Shown here: positions 31,279 through 44,200 of the stretch, in pieces
Position numbering within the stretch: position 1 is the stretch's first letter
Layout: each line of letters starts with the position of its first letter
Assembly (NCBI GenBank): GCA_001599915.1
Contig: BCIG01000003.1
Coordinates: 248,001 to 312,000, forward strand
DNA length: 64,000 bases
Direction of reading: 5' to 3'
Source of the DNA: Symbiotaphrina buchneri
Lineage: Eukaryota > Ascomycota > Symbiotaphrinales > Symbiotaphrinaceae
Program-made: the position numbers and the translations under genes
The notes under the pieces: model-generated
What the model was told of the DNA's origin: nothing
Database searches by the model: none
What the model saw: only the letters and a program-made list of their open reading frames with translations

Positions 31279-32663
31279 ATGGCTTCTGGTACGTAACTAA
31301 TTGTCTTTCTCTCTATGCTACTTCTTCGTGAACTTCCTCGCCAAGGTGGAGATTCTCTACCATCGACTGCATATCGTCCCTTTCTTTATTGCACGCGGAT
31401 AGCAGCTGATAACCATCATAGAGACACCGAAGGTTGTACCTCTCACCTGTCACGGGCATTCCCGCCCCGTTACCCACCTTAGCTTCTCATCGGTCGGGGA
31501 GGATGGGCAGCATTATCTTATTTCCGCCTGCAAAGGTTTGCAATTGTGGACCTTGAAGATAGCTGCTGGAGCTAACCCCTGAAAGATAATAACCCTATGC
31601 TTCGGGACGGTATCACCGGCGACTGGTAAACTCTGCGCCAGTACAGCGGAGATGGCGTGGGCTTACACATGTGTAGGATTGGCACATTCATTGGCCATAA
31701 AGGTGCTGTTTGGCAGGCACGTCTCTCGGCAGATGCTTCCCTTGCAGCTACAGGTTCGGCCGATTTCTCAGCGTAAGTATTCCACTTGCAGAATCCTTTC
31801 CTTGTCATGTGCACTAATATAATGGCGGGACAGCAAGGTGTGGGATACCTACACGGGCGAGACGCTTCATACGCTTCAGCATGCGCATATCGTGAGAGCT
31901 GTCGCTTTCCCAGCTCAATCACAGCCAAAACTCCTTGCCACTGGTGGCGCTGAAAAGAAACTCCGTATCTTCGATTTGCGCCAAAGCAGTGGCCAGTCTT
32001 CACCAGTTCACGCTAATTATCTATCAAATGGCCACTCGAATGGCACCGCACAAGCGGCCACAAGCTACGAGATTGGTGCTGGTGTGCATGAAGGGACCAT
32101 CAAGTCGATCGTCTGGGGTGCCGACCTTAACATTCTCGTAACAGCTGCTGACGATCGAATGATCCGATGGTGGGATTTGCGCTCACGCTCCGTAATTGGA
32201 GAGTACAAGGTAGATGGGCTGATTGGCTCATGCGAGCTTAATACACTATCCTCGGAAGGCGTTGGTGCTGGAGGTGTATTGAGCGTGGCATCTGGCAAAA
32301 GCGTCTACTTCTTCGACGGCCTTGAGCCTCGTCGCTTGGTAAAAGCAGTCAAAACTCCACATGAGGTTGCCAGTGTGGCTTACCATAGTGAACAACGGCG
32401 TTTCGTAACCGGCGGAAGTGGTGATACTTGGGTGAGGTTATATGATCTGGATGAAGAGAAAGAGTTGGGTAAGCGCAATGATTCTCTACTCTCATCCATA
32501 AAGAAACAAGACTGATGGTGTATCAGATGTTTACAAAGGACACCATGGCCCTGTCTGGTCTACCAGCTTCTCTCCAGATGGCAAACTCTTTGCCACTGGG
32601 AGCGAGGACGGGACGATCAAGTTGTGGAAGTTCACTAATAGCCCCTACGGTCTCTGGAGGTGA
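31279..32663 (+). CDS. STRAP/Unrip-like WD40 protein
   Basis: Six exons (31279-31288, 31422-31535, 31586-31625, 31677-31772, 31834-32468, 32527-32663) give 343 residues, with all phases closing on a TGA after ...NSPYGLWR. The first exon codes only for MAS plus one base. The protein is a seven-bladed WD40 propeller: [26 protein letters not shown]...[34 protein letters not shown]. The pattern matches STRAP (serine/threonine kinase receptor-associated protein, also Unrip), which in animals scaffolds the SMN complex and TGF-beta signalling. In fungi its role is less clear. The 343-residue length fits the family (about 350). Intron 2 has a non-consensus GTTTGC donor but a good GCTAAC branch. Confidence 0.9.
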
Positions 32664-33266
32664 GGACCGTGAGGGGTCGAACTCTTTGGAGGAACTCGTG
32701 GCCAGCAGAGCCAAAGGATCGTCTTTTGTCGGAGGGCGCGACCCTATTTGCTTCGGAAGATACCCCCAACGGTTGCTTCAAAGTAGGATGTACAACAGAA
32801 TAAGGCGTTTTTTTGTGATTTAATCGCATCCGCATCTGCACACTTACGGCGCTTTGCTTTTTGGTCCTTTCGTGGCTATCTCACAGGTCATTCTTCACGG
32901 CACCAACTGTATAATAGACGTGGCAAGTCGAAGGGACGATTCTAGGACACGGTCCATCAATGAGCCATTGTATTTCTCCTCCTGCGACCCAGCGAGGTCG
33001 TTGCACCGACGTGTAAGTTGTAGGAAAAGCAGGTTCTGACTGAACCTCGAAACAGCCATATCGCGATTGGACCGCACAAGCATTTCTCAACTGAACAGGC
33101 TGGAGTACCAGGGTTAGCAATGGTGTTGAGCTCTACGGCACCGCGCAGATTGTCAATTGGGATTTTATAGGCACACAATTAGGAGTGACAGAACCCATTG
33201 CTGTAAGGTGTACAACTGATCTTTTTGGACCACTCAGAGCCTTTGTAACAAGACGCGAAGACACCC
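32664..33266. other. Convergent 3' region
   Basis: This is 603 bp between the STRAP-like stop (+) and the ALYREF stop (-). No repeat or coding signal was seen. Confidence 0.45.
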
Positions 33267-34798
33267 TTACTCAATCATGTCAATGTCGTTGTCGCCAGCA
33301 GTAGCTGTCGACTCGATCCCAGGAGCCTTGACAGAGCTATCCCCGCCCTCGACAGATGCAGCATTCGCAGAGACACCTTCCTCACCCTGAGTCTCCTGCT
33401 TACCCCAGTAATCTTCCATTTCGGCATCAAGCTCTTCTTGGGTTTTCTTCGGCCTCGGTTCCCCTTCCCTCGAGCCCCTTCCACCATTTCGCCTGCTTTC
33501 CTCTCTCTTCGAACCCGGTCCCCTTCCAGATCTAGGACCTCGACGGGGTGAGCGATTCCGCTGACCAGGGACGTAGCGGTCAATATTGTCCGGAGGAGGT
33601 TTGCTCACATCGCTCCGCCGCGAGTTGCGCGGGCTGAGCGACCTAGAACTGGTCGGTCCCGTTATCCTTTCGAACAGACTCCGGCCAGGCCTTGCCCCAG
33701 AATCAAGAAGATCCCGCCCATTAGCCCGAGCTGGTGCAGCTGGTAACAGAGTGAGCCGAATTGGCTGACCATTGGCATTCGCTCCATCGAATTCTCGTAT
33801 GGCTTCCCTGGCGTCTGCGATTTGCTCGTACGTCACGAATGCGGTGCCCTCTGAGCGACCAGCACGGTCATAACGGATAGACAAAGATCTAACGGGCCCA
33901 ATACGGCTGAATAGTCCCTATGAGGCAGGAATGGGATGTCAGACTGCGATATCCATTTAGTGGAGCCGGAAGAATTTACCTCGAGGTCTTCTTCGTTAAG
34001 CTCATAGTGAATGTTGTCAACGCGGAGCCTTGCTCCGGTAGCTCGTGCCCTGGTGATTTCTTGTCAGCAGGAGACATTGGAAACGTCGACGACCGCAGAC
34101 GTACGGCTGACTTTCTGGCGATGATCGACCGTTTCTTTGACCTCTTGATCCCTTCACTGGTGGTCTGGCTAGATAACCGTTGGTCTTTAGTCCGACCTAC
34201 AAGATCTGACAGACTCACAATCGTCGTCCTCGAATCGATCATGGACCCAATCACTAATTCGGATCACTCAGTATCTCCAGAAACAGGACAGGAATGACAT
34301 TAAAAGGAGGACACACCGGTCTAGGTTTCTGTAGGTGTCTCTTGAATCTGGCTGAGGATGGATCAAGACGATAGGGTCAGCCGAAGGAATTCTATGGAAT
34401 AGGTGACCATGTACACCGCCGGTGCTGTGAAGGCAACCATTGACGCCATGCGGAGAAGTCGTTCAAGTGACACGACTAAGGTAGAATCGTGCGGGAGGGT
34501 AGAGGTGGTGAGGAACCTGCGGCAGAGTAAGTATAATCTCCGATTCTCAAGACCACTGCGGGGAAGAAGATCCCACTGGGCGACTTGACCACTGCGTCGA
34601 GGGAGCGCCAGGAGACGTACCTTTCTTATGCCGTCGCGTGGTCCATTGTTACGAGCAGGCCGACGTCGACCTCGACCAGCTCTCTGAAAGATAGTTAAGC
34701 TCTGCGCTCCTGCGACCAGATTCGACGTTACGGCCGTTAGACACGATTTTTTGGCTCACCTGGCGCTCACTGATAACCTCGTCGAGACTTCGGTCCAT
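33267..34798 (-). CDS. ALYREF/Yra1/Mlo3-family mRNA export adaptor
   Basis: Seven exons (34798-34760, 34683-34621, 34351-34317, 34253-34219, 34168-34105, 34049-33980, 33917-33267) give 318 residues. The N-terminal box MDRSLDEVISERQ and the C-terminal TQEELDAEMEDYW (about 260-273) are the two UAP56/Sub2-binding boxes of the family. One RRM lies at about 86-160 (RLRVDNIHYELNEEDLEGLF ... GTAFVTYEQIADAREAIREF). RG-rich stretches flank it. The protein loads onto mRNA through the TREX complex and hands it to the export receptor. Two 35-nt exons (one coding PDSRDTYRNLD, one DWVHDRFEDDD) were placed by phase and family pattern. The acceptor of exon 5 is the least certain. Intron 2 is 269 nt, far longer than its neighbours (50-76 nt). 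The next gene upstream on the same strand is Red1-like. Confidence 0.88.
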
Positions 34799-35728
34799 CT
34801 CGCGTCCTTGCAGCTTGAGCTTGAGCTTGAAGCAGCGCGTCGTCGAATTATGCTGATCGACAGCGATGGTAGAAAGGGTGACCTCGATTTCGACTGGTTT
34901 CGAATGGGAGAGGGAGTGATGGCGATGTATTTCGTATAATGAATTATTTTCGATACTTAATGTTGGTTGAGGTCGAAGGAGGAAGAGTGATGTCCGTAGC
35001 CGAGTCAATTGGTCAAGGGCGGAGACTCCCGACATGATTCGCTACACGGCGAGACGGCTCCATGGGGAGTGCTTGTGCTTGAAGCACGTACTAGAATGTG
35101 AATGTGACACCCCCGATCCATGACACGAAGCCGACATTGCTCTGTATTCGAGTAAATCATTCAGGCAGCTTCACATCAGATCTTAGTAGAGCAGTTCGTA
35201 CAGATTTATGATTATCGGTGGACATCTACCGAAGCAAGCAGTTACGAACAACACTGTACGTATCACAATCTGTGAATGAACAATAATTTCATTGCTTCAT
35301 GCCTTGAAGGCAATGCGTCTACGGCTAAAGTACGATGACGCCAACTGCGTCCTGATGGTGACCCGGAGAAAGGGGTGCGTGCACCTCTTACTGCTGCGCA
35401 TCCTCAAGTCATGCCACAGCTGCCCCCCTCTTACAACCAAAAACTCTAGTTTTGGCTCGGCGCACCAGGTATGAACAGAGATCTTGCTTCCTGAACCCTC
35501 AATAGGCAACGTGGACAGTCCCAGTCCGAAGAGAAAGGGAATGGAAGAAAAGCCGTGCGCAACTCTGCAAGAACATTGCACGGCGCATGGGAAGAACGGC
35601 GGGGNGCCGGGNGGTTTGGCTAAGGACACGAATGCCTCGAGCATGAGACCTGCTGTACAGGTGAGCCATAATAGGGCCAGGCCCACGCGATTGGCCTGGT
35701 GAGATGGCCATTTGAGAGGTCCATGAGC
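34799..35728. promoter_or_regulatory. Upstream region of the ALYREF gene / 3' region of the Red1-like gene
   Basis: This is 930 bp between two same-strand genes. Two undetermined bases (N) occur at 35605 and 35612 inside a G-rich stretch, so local sequence quality is doubtful there. No coding frame is supported. Confidence 0.45.
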
Positions 35729-38700
35729 TCAGAGTAGCAGAACCCTCGTAGTATCCCCCAAGAACTTTGCGCGGTAAGCAGCAATTTCTGACGCGACAAC
35801 ATTGAAGTCTTTGACTTTACGGCCCCGCATCTCCTGGATAATCTGCATAAAGCCACGTCTATACTCGTACTGTTCTGTCTCTGTCCGCCCCTCGTGGACT
35901 GAGCCAATTTGAACGAGGATCATATCATCTAGACGAGCAGGCGACGGCCGCAGTCAGTGAGAGTCCATCCCAAGAACTGAGGCAGACCAATACGCGGAAA
36001 TCGCTTAACAAAAAGACGAAAGAGATCAACTTGTATTTCGCATGCGAGCCCAAGTTAACGCACCACTGAGACCCATATTCCGAAAGTGTTGACTGGCACA
36101 CGTTGTATCATTACAGATACCACCCGCAGCTTCATATTGACATATAGGATTGTTAGCATCGATGTTATGACTGTATGTCAAAGACCGATATCCTCCAGAA
36201 ACTTCTTTGGTGTAGTTGGGATGGTAACGATATGCCTTGAACATCTTCAAAGGACTCGAATAGGGCACAAATCGACCTTGACCCTTGATATCCTGTGCCA
36301 ACGTAAACTGCAGAAATTGTCAGTGATCCTGCCACATAAACAGTGAAATGCTCACCGTTTTGGGGGCAACCGTTTCAATGGGCGACACTATCTCAGGTAA
36401 TGTTCGCGCCGCATCGGGAGCTGGAGAAGGCAGAGGCCTTCCAACATCAAGCTTATCAACATTGCCAGATATCGTTTGTATAGGCGCGGGCGTGGAAACG
36501 GAAGATGGAGGAGCACTGGGTGGGCTGGACGGAGGCCGAACAATATCAGGTGGTGCTTCGGGTGGTTCGTAGTCATCTGAATCTCGCAACGAATCCGCCT
36601 CATCATTGTCCTCAGCGGTCATGTCAGATAAGAATCCTAGATCAGCTTGGCGGGCTGCAGCGGCAGGCTGTGCATCATTTGTGTGAGCCTCGAACCGCGA
36701 ATTAGTTCCACTGCGTGACTCTTGGGACTGCTCTTCACCGATCATGTGGTCTTCTGGCGTTTGTCCGTTATCGGGAGGCACACTGGACCTTTCCGGAATC
36801 GAGTCGACAGTCCAAGACGCTGGCGATTGCGTCCCAGGCTCATGCTGGATGTAACCTACCTTGCCCACATCCGGGCTGTTGTCAGATGTGTCCATCGCCT
36901 CATCATCCCTCTCATTATCGTGCCCCCCTGAAGGACCTGAAGAATGACGTGACAGAGCCGAAGAAGGTCGGGTTGGGTTTTGAGCCGGGCTAGTCTGCCC
37001 TTCTAGGTCAGATGGCCCAGCAGAGACATATCCTAAAACACTTGGTGTGAGGACATATAGTGATCAATGACAGTGACTAAGCACCTGTCTGGGACTACGA
37101 AACGGAACTCAATGGGCGAATGAACTTACCAGAGGTAATGTCTGGTTCGGTTTGTCTCTGCTCAACGATCTCATCTTTCTTGGCCTGCAGAACTTCTACA
37201 GGCAAGCCCTCTGTAGAGACTCCTAAGCTTTCTAACTCCTCCACGAGAGTTTTTCGACGCTTGAGCTTCTGCTCAACTTCGGCCTCGAGTTCAAGCATTT
37301 CCTTCTTTAACTGCTCGAGTCTGTTCCTCCTCGTCTCCAGGTCAGCGTCCAGTGCTGGAAGACCAGATGTGATCTCCTCATGGCGCTGACTCTTGCGGGC
37401 ATTTAAGTCAGTCTCGTTTTTGTCCGGCATGGCACTATCTTTCAACGTAGTACTTGTTACTGTCCCGGCTCCATTAGCAGAGCTAGACGCGGCAGGTTGA
37501 CTATGACTTGATTGAGGGCTGGTGGATACATCCGTCGTCTCATTGGAAATAGAAGACGTCTTCTGCTCTTTATTGAATACAGTTCCGTCTGCCGGTTGCA
37601 GCTCAGAAACTCGACCCTCAGAATGAGGTTCGGGTTCCTGCTGAGTTGTTGGAGTTGCGTGGCCCTGCCCAGAGGATGTAGACGCAGGCCTTGACGTGAG
37701 CGGGGTTTGACCTCTGCTAATACTTGGCTTGACCTTCTTCCTCTGTTCCAGTTCTGCGATTTTTCGTTGCATGAGTTGGATTTGTTCCTCTTTCCTTTTT
37801 AGCTCCTCGGATTCCTTGCCCTTGCCGGCGGCCAACAGTGATGCGGGTGTTGAGCTGACAGTGCTTGGTGTACTTCTCGGAAAATGCCTCTTTGTGGGGA
37901 CATCGGTGAGTGGCGGATGATCACGTATGTTTGATTGCTTTATGGAGTCAGTCCGAGTAAGAGAGTGAACATCTTCATTGTCATCGTCCATGATGTCCAT
38001 CTCTTCGGCATCCTCGACTGTTTCGTCATCGGATATGTCAATGATGAAGCTCTCGGTCCTACTTTGACCAAATGGACGCTTGAAACTACTAGGTACTGCG
38101 TAGACTTCGCTGTCAAAGTCCGAAGCCACAGGCCGTTTGCGTTTGGCCGAGGAAGTATCCTTGGAAGCTTCCTGCATAGAGGATGGGGTTGAACACAGCG
38201 CAGTCAGGGTGGGCTCGGCGGTCCTCGAGGTGTTAATGGAGGTCATGAACAGCCCGGGAATGCTGGCAAATGATGCGTCATCTGAGGCCACTGAAGGCTG
38301 AAGTCCTGCGTGAGCGGCATCGGTTACGGACGGTGGTGCGCTGTGATATGCAGAACTCGTCGGGGCTTCTGTTTCTAGTGGTCCTTTGAGATTCGGTTGT
38401 GGGGTGGAGCTGAGAGCATTTTGTGGTTCTGTCACTTTGGTGGACTTGCTGAAGGTCTTCCTCTTGAGCGCTTCCATCCTTTGACGCGCTAGCTCAGTTT
38501 TGGCCTTTCTTATCTCTTCTAGCGCAGGAGCTTTAGGGTTGAAGCCATCGGCTGTTGTGTTGTTATCCATCTTTTGAATGCCTTCAGGTCGATCCGAGAT
38601 CGTGGACGACTGTCTCACGGTACTGCCTGGTTGCAGTGACTCTGCGGAAGTAATTGCTTCCGGACGCGTGATGCTCGACTGCAATGGACTGGCGGATGCC

Positions 38701-40272
38701 TTGCTGTTCTTTGCAGCCAACAAACGAGCAATGTAGTCTTTCCTCTCCAAAGCCACCTCCCCACTGTTGACAGTTGCCGCTCGTTGTAGTATACTCCGCA
38801 CACTGGATTGTTTAGGCAGTTGACTTGGCTTCGAGTCTGAGGTTTTGCCTTGATCCACTAGCACAGGTTCTGTCTTCGCGGTCGTCTCCGCTCGCTGAGG
38901 ATCTGCCCCCTGGGTAGGCGAACGTTGAATCGAGTGTTGGTGGTCAGATTTCACGGCGCTGACAGGAGGATGCGCACTTCCGGCAGCCGTACTGCTGCCC
39001 GTCAATGAAGGCTGAGATGCGGGGGATGAACGATCTTGGCCAGCCTCGGCCCTGGGTGGGACATGAAAACCCAAGTCCTCATACAAGCTGCGCAATGTTT
39101 CGGCGTCAATGTCTTCGGAAACTAGTTCCTGATATCTAATTTTGTAAGGCGCGAGGTTCAAGAGCGCGTTTTTGGCGGACGCGCGTAGCTCCATGATTGA
39201 TTTGCCCAAGGTAGGGCTGTAGCGTGGCTGACTTTGAGGTGTTGCAGGGCCCGCCATATGTGAATGTGGACTGGGCATGCCAGCTTGTGAAACGCCAGGA
39301 GTCGACTTTTCAGGGTGGTCGGGATCGTGTGGTGAATCAACAAGCCCACGGACTAGAGTCGGTATAAGCAGCGGTCTCCAATGGCCATGCAGCACTTAAC
39401 CCTACTTTCACTTCCAAGGTGATGTCTTGGCTGGTATACTGGAGAGTCCAACGTCTTTGGGGCGGAACTCTGGTAGGTTCCGCCGAAATCGACCGGTCCC
39501 GGTTGGTGTGAAGTGGCACCTGTTCCCTTTATCTTTGTATGGCCTTCGTAGTAAATTTGTGTGTGAGATGGAGGCCAATTGTGCGCGCATGGACAAATAC
39601 GAGTCAAATGAAAAAATGGCATAGAGATGAAAGCATACCTCTTATTCCAGGAATCATATCTCCCGTATCCGGCCGCGGTGAGCGCCCAGTAAGTACGACG
39701 CCTGTCCGCTGAGGTTCAGGGACATGCCGTGGTCCCGGGTCGTTCACTTCGCCCTCGCTCAACTCCCCTTCTTCCTTATCAGATACATCTACTACATCTA
39801 CCTGTTTTGCTCGTGGTGGATCACCGTCAGTTGATGGTTGATGAAATGGAGGTAGAGATATAGCCTGCTGAGTATCATGATGAAGCACATTGCTTGCATT
39901 CATCGGAATGAACTGTGGATTAGGCAGCACAAAGGGATATTGAGGCACTGGCACCAGTGGATTGGGCGGAACAGATGAGTACCCATTGGGGAACGGTGAT
40001 AACCCGGGGAGCGGAGGTTGTGCAGCCCCCAGGCCTATTGCTGTCGGGTACTGATAGCCGGCAGACAAAGTGGCATTCTGCAAATGCGCCTGCACGTTTG
40101 AATTGGAACCCATTCCCTGTTGCGCCAGAATACCATTATTGCTCGGTTGGCCGCCATGTTGCACGACGTGCCCAGGGGGTAGAGAGTGCAGCCCATAACT
40201 CGGGTGTTGCGCGAAGCTTTCTGGCAAGCTGAACGGCATTCCAAACGAAGGAGTTGGCGGGTAGTTCGACAT
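35729..40272 (-). CDS. Red1/ZFC3H1-family zinc-finger protein (RNA surveillance scaffold)
   Basis: Six exons (40272-39639, 39519-39406, 39352-37130, 37032-36356, 36307-36064, 35928-35729) give 1363 residues. The diagnostic part is near the C-terminus: C1272-x8-C1281-x4-C1286-x3-H1290 within NPICQYEAAGGICNDTTC...H, the zf-C3H1 domain of fission-yeast Red1 and human ZFC3H1. Upstream is a long disordered scaffold with a predicted coiled coil (about 900-985) of Lys/Glu-rich heptads. Red1 organises the MTREC/NURS complex (PAXT in humans), which passes unwanted nuclear RNA to the exosome. The domain assignment is confident. Transfer of the full function to this fungus is inferred. Exon 2 could begin at an upstream AAG (same phase), and its donor could be GTGAAA six bases earlier. 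The other junctions are firm. Confidence 0.87.
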
Positions 40273-41206
40273 ATTGCTTGGTTTGTGCCTACAATAGACA
40301 CCAAATGCCACAGAGCTCGCTGAAATCAAGAAGAAAAAGACCGAAAGCTGGTGTTAGTATTCGAGTCCAGTTGGCAGCATCGTGACAGCAACTGCAGCAT
40401 GATGTAGGAAATTGAGCGAGCAGGGCATAGAGGTCTACGACGAGCAATTTACTGTCTCCGGATGACCACACAGATCCTCCTCTTCCCCGACCTGCAGCGG
40501 GCCTTGTTCCTGTTGCCGCGAGCAGACAAGATACGGTTCCCTAGAAGCGACGTGGATAACGGAAGCTGTAGGCTGATTGAGCACAGCTCGTTTGTCTCTT
40601 TGCGGGGTTAGAGCAGTTACGCGAACAACGAGCCGTCGTGGCGTTCTGTAGCAGTGAATGAAAGAAGGATGATTGAAAGAGACATGAAAGGATGAGGAGT
40701 CAAGAACGTGAAGATTCGCTCTCGGCGCGTATAAGGTACGAGGTACCTTACGAATACTCGTGTACAGATCAAGCAGCGCCGCTAAACCGCACATAGAATA
40801 GCCCAGATTTCGACTTTAGACTCCGGGGATTTTGGATTGTTTACCTTAGCTACGATCGTCTGTTTACATTACCTTTCCCCGGCCCTCATTATTGCACTCC
40901 CCCCGCACAGCAGCCGGCCTACGGATCTCCCATCCAAGCCAGACCAGCTGCACGAGAGCGCACGATCTGGCAACGTGTGTGTTGTGCTCATCCGTTAATC
41001 TACTCAGTCAAATCCAAGGTGCGGTCACCATTTTTGTGAAAGTACTGCTGCACTGCTTCCGCTACGGACCTTCTCCAGCTTAACCGAAGACGAAGAATGT
41101 TGCTTCCTCCAGTAGCTGCTCGCTGAAGCACCGAGCTGGATTGAGGTTGAGGTCGCCGTCTTGAGGACTTAAGAGGGCACAACGCCCAGAGACGGGCGCT
41201 CTGAAT
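40273..41206. promoter_or_regulatory. Shared divergent promoter, Red1-like / myosin II
   Basis: This is 934 bp between divergent starts. A GGTACGAGGTACC near-repeat lies at about 40735-40747. No gene was seen. Confidence 0.4.
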
Positions 41207-44200
41207 ATGGCGGCGTCTACCATGAGCGCGTCGACACGGCGAAATAGTCCTTTCATGCGAGATTCTGCGTCACCTTCGCCGGGCCGGCCGACTATGAACG
41301 AGAGACCGAAGTCCGCCGTTTTGTTGTCACCCTCCTCTCATAGCGATAGCCAAAAACATGCACGGCATCAGTCTATGCAGAGCGTCGATGTGGCACTAAT
41401 GGCTCCAACCTCACGCTTTCGGTCCAATTCCTACCGGAGTTCGCCCTCCAATCTCACGACATTTGCCCCCAAATTCATCACGTCCGAAGACATAGGAGGC
41501 AAAACAGAGGATTCTGGCCGTATTGAAGGCGAGAATGATTTCTCGGGCAAGAGATATGTTTGGCTTCAAGACCCGGAGACTGCGTTCGTACGCGGGTGGG
41601 TGGTGTCCGAAAAAGAAGATGGCCAATTGCTGGTACAATGCGACGATGGCAATGTAGGCGTTGCTGGCTCTATCAGACTACCTAAGCTAACAGTATTTTC
41701 CGCTGTAGCAGCGAGAAGTTAATCGGGATTCTGTCGACAAGGTCAATCCAGCCAAATTCGACAAAGCTGATGATATGGCCGAGCTTACGCACTTGAACGA
41801 AGCTTCCGTTGTGCACAATCTTCACATGAGATATCAGGCAGATCTGATATATGTGTGTACCCTAGTCATTGATATATGGATCGTGCTGACAAGTGGATAG
41901 ACATACTCTGGCCTCTTTCTGGTCACTGTGAATCCCTACTGTCCTCTACCGATTTACACCAATGAATATGTCAGAATGTACAAAGGACGAGATAGAGAAG
42001 ACACGAAGCCCCACATATTTGCTATGGCGGACGAGGCATTCCGTAACCTAGTAGATGAGGGAGAGAACCAAAGTATATTGGTTACGTGAGTTAGCCATTT
42101 CCCTTCTACAGTAATATGCTGATTTCGACAGTGGGGAGTCTGGCGCAGGGAAAACGGAGAACACCAAGAAAGTGATACAATACCTCGCCGCCGTCGCTAC
42201 GTCGGATTCTCCCAGCACCAAGGGGCCTTCGAGGCAACTATCCAACCTCTCGCAGCAGATATTGCGAGCAAATCCGATCTTAGAGGCATTCGGCAATGCA
42301 CAGACTGTTCGAAACAATAACTCTTCCCGGTTCGGAAAGTTTATCCGCATCGAATTCACACGATCGGGTCAAATTGCGGGTGCTTTCATCGACTGGTATC
42401 TATTGGAGAAGTCTCGAGTTGTGAGACTGAACCGATACGAGAGAAACTATCACATCTTTTACCAGCTTTTGACAGGCGCTGATGAATCCACGAAGAAGGA
42501 TTTCCTGCTTCATGATAAAGATAGTGATGATTTCGTCTACACCAAGGATGGCAATGCTTATATCACGGGGGTCTCGGACCAAGAAGAGTGGAAAAGCTTG
42601 ATAGAAGCCTTCAACGTCATGGGGTTTACCAAGGAAGAACAACGCGGCATATTGCAGATGATCGCTGGTGTACTCCATCTAGGGAACATCCAGGTCGCTA
42701 AGGAAAGCCTACGTGCAGATCAGGCTACACTGACGCCGGATGGAGAAATCCAGGCGCGGAAGGTCTGTCAATTGCTAGGGATCCCTGCTGAACCATTTAT
42801 CAAAGGACTACTACATCCACGAGTAAAAGCTGGAAGAGAATGGGTCGAGAAAGTCCAAACTCCGGAACAAGTCCGTCTATCAATTGATGCATTAGCCAAG
42901 GGGATCTATGAGCGAGGATTCGGTGACCTGGTTTCTCGTATCAACAAGCAACTGGATCGCAGCGGCATGAGCAACGACGACTCTCATTTTATAGGAGTCC
43001 TGGATATTGCTGGATTCGAGATCTTCGAGGAAAACAGTTTCGAACAGCTGTGTATTAACTACACCAATGAGAAGCTGCAACAGTTCTTTAATCATCACAT
43101 GTTCGTGCTGGAGCAAGAGGAGTATGCACGCGAACAAATTGAGTGGAAGTTTATCGACTTTGGTAAGGATCTCCAACCGACGATTGACCTGATCGAACTC
43201 CCAAATCCAATTGGCATATTTTCCTGCCTCGATGAGGACTCGGTCATGCCGAAGGCTACCGATAAGTCATTCACTGAAAAGCTTCACTCTCTTTGGGATC
43301 GGAAGACGCCAAAATACAAACGTCCACTGCTCAACCAGGGCTTCATTCTCACTCACTACGCTGCGGAGGTAGAGTATTCTACAGCTGGTTGGCTAGAAAA
43401 GAACAAGGACCCTCTCAACGACAATATAACGCGACTTCTTGCAACCTCGTCTGAGAGACATGTTGCAAATCTGTTCGTAGATTGCATGGAGGGTGATGAT
43501 GAGGTTGCTATCTCCAAAACAAGAGTCAAAAAGGGCCTATTCCGGACTGTAGCACAACGGCACAAAGAGCAACTGTCAACTCTGATGAAGCAATTGCACT
43601 CAACTCACCCACACTTTGTCAGATGCATCCTTCCCAATCATAAGAAGAAGCCGAAGCATTTCAGCGCTCCCTTGGTTCTAGATCAACTTCGATGCAATGG
43701 TGTTCTAGAAGGAATTCGCATAGCCCGAACAGGATTTCCGAACCGCCTTCCTTTCGCCGAGTTCCGCCAACGTTACGAAGTACTATGCAAGGATATCCCC
43801 AAGGGCTACATGGAAGGACAAAAAGTGGCGCAGATTATGCTTGACAGCCTCGACCTTGATAGGTCACTCTACCGTGTTGGTTTAACCAAGGTTTTCTTCA
43901 GGGCCGGTGTTCTAGCAGAATTGGAGGAACAACGAGACACGCTCATTCGCAACACTATTAACAATTTCCAATCCATTGCTCGAGGCTTTGTACAGAGGCG
44001 TATAGCCAACAAGCGCCTCTACCGTGCCGAGGCTACCAGGATCATTCAGCGGAACTTCAAGGTCTATTTGGACCTCTGTGAGAACCCGTGGTGGAAACTT
44101 TTCGTGCGGATGAGGCCCTTACTTGGAGCCGCTCGCACATCAGCAGAGGTGAAGAAGCGGGATGAGATGATCCAAAGGATGGAAGCGAAGATACAACAAG

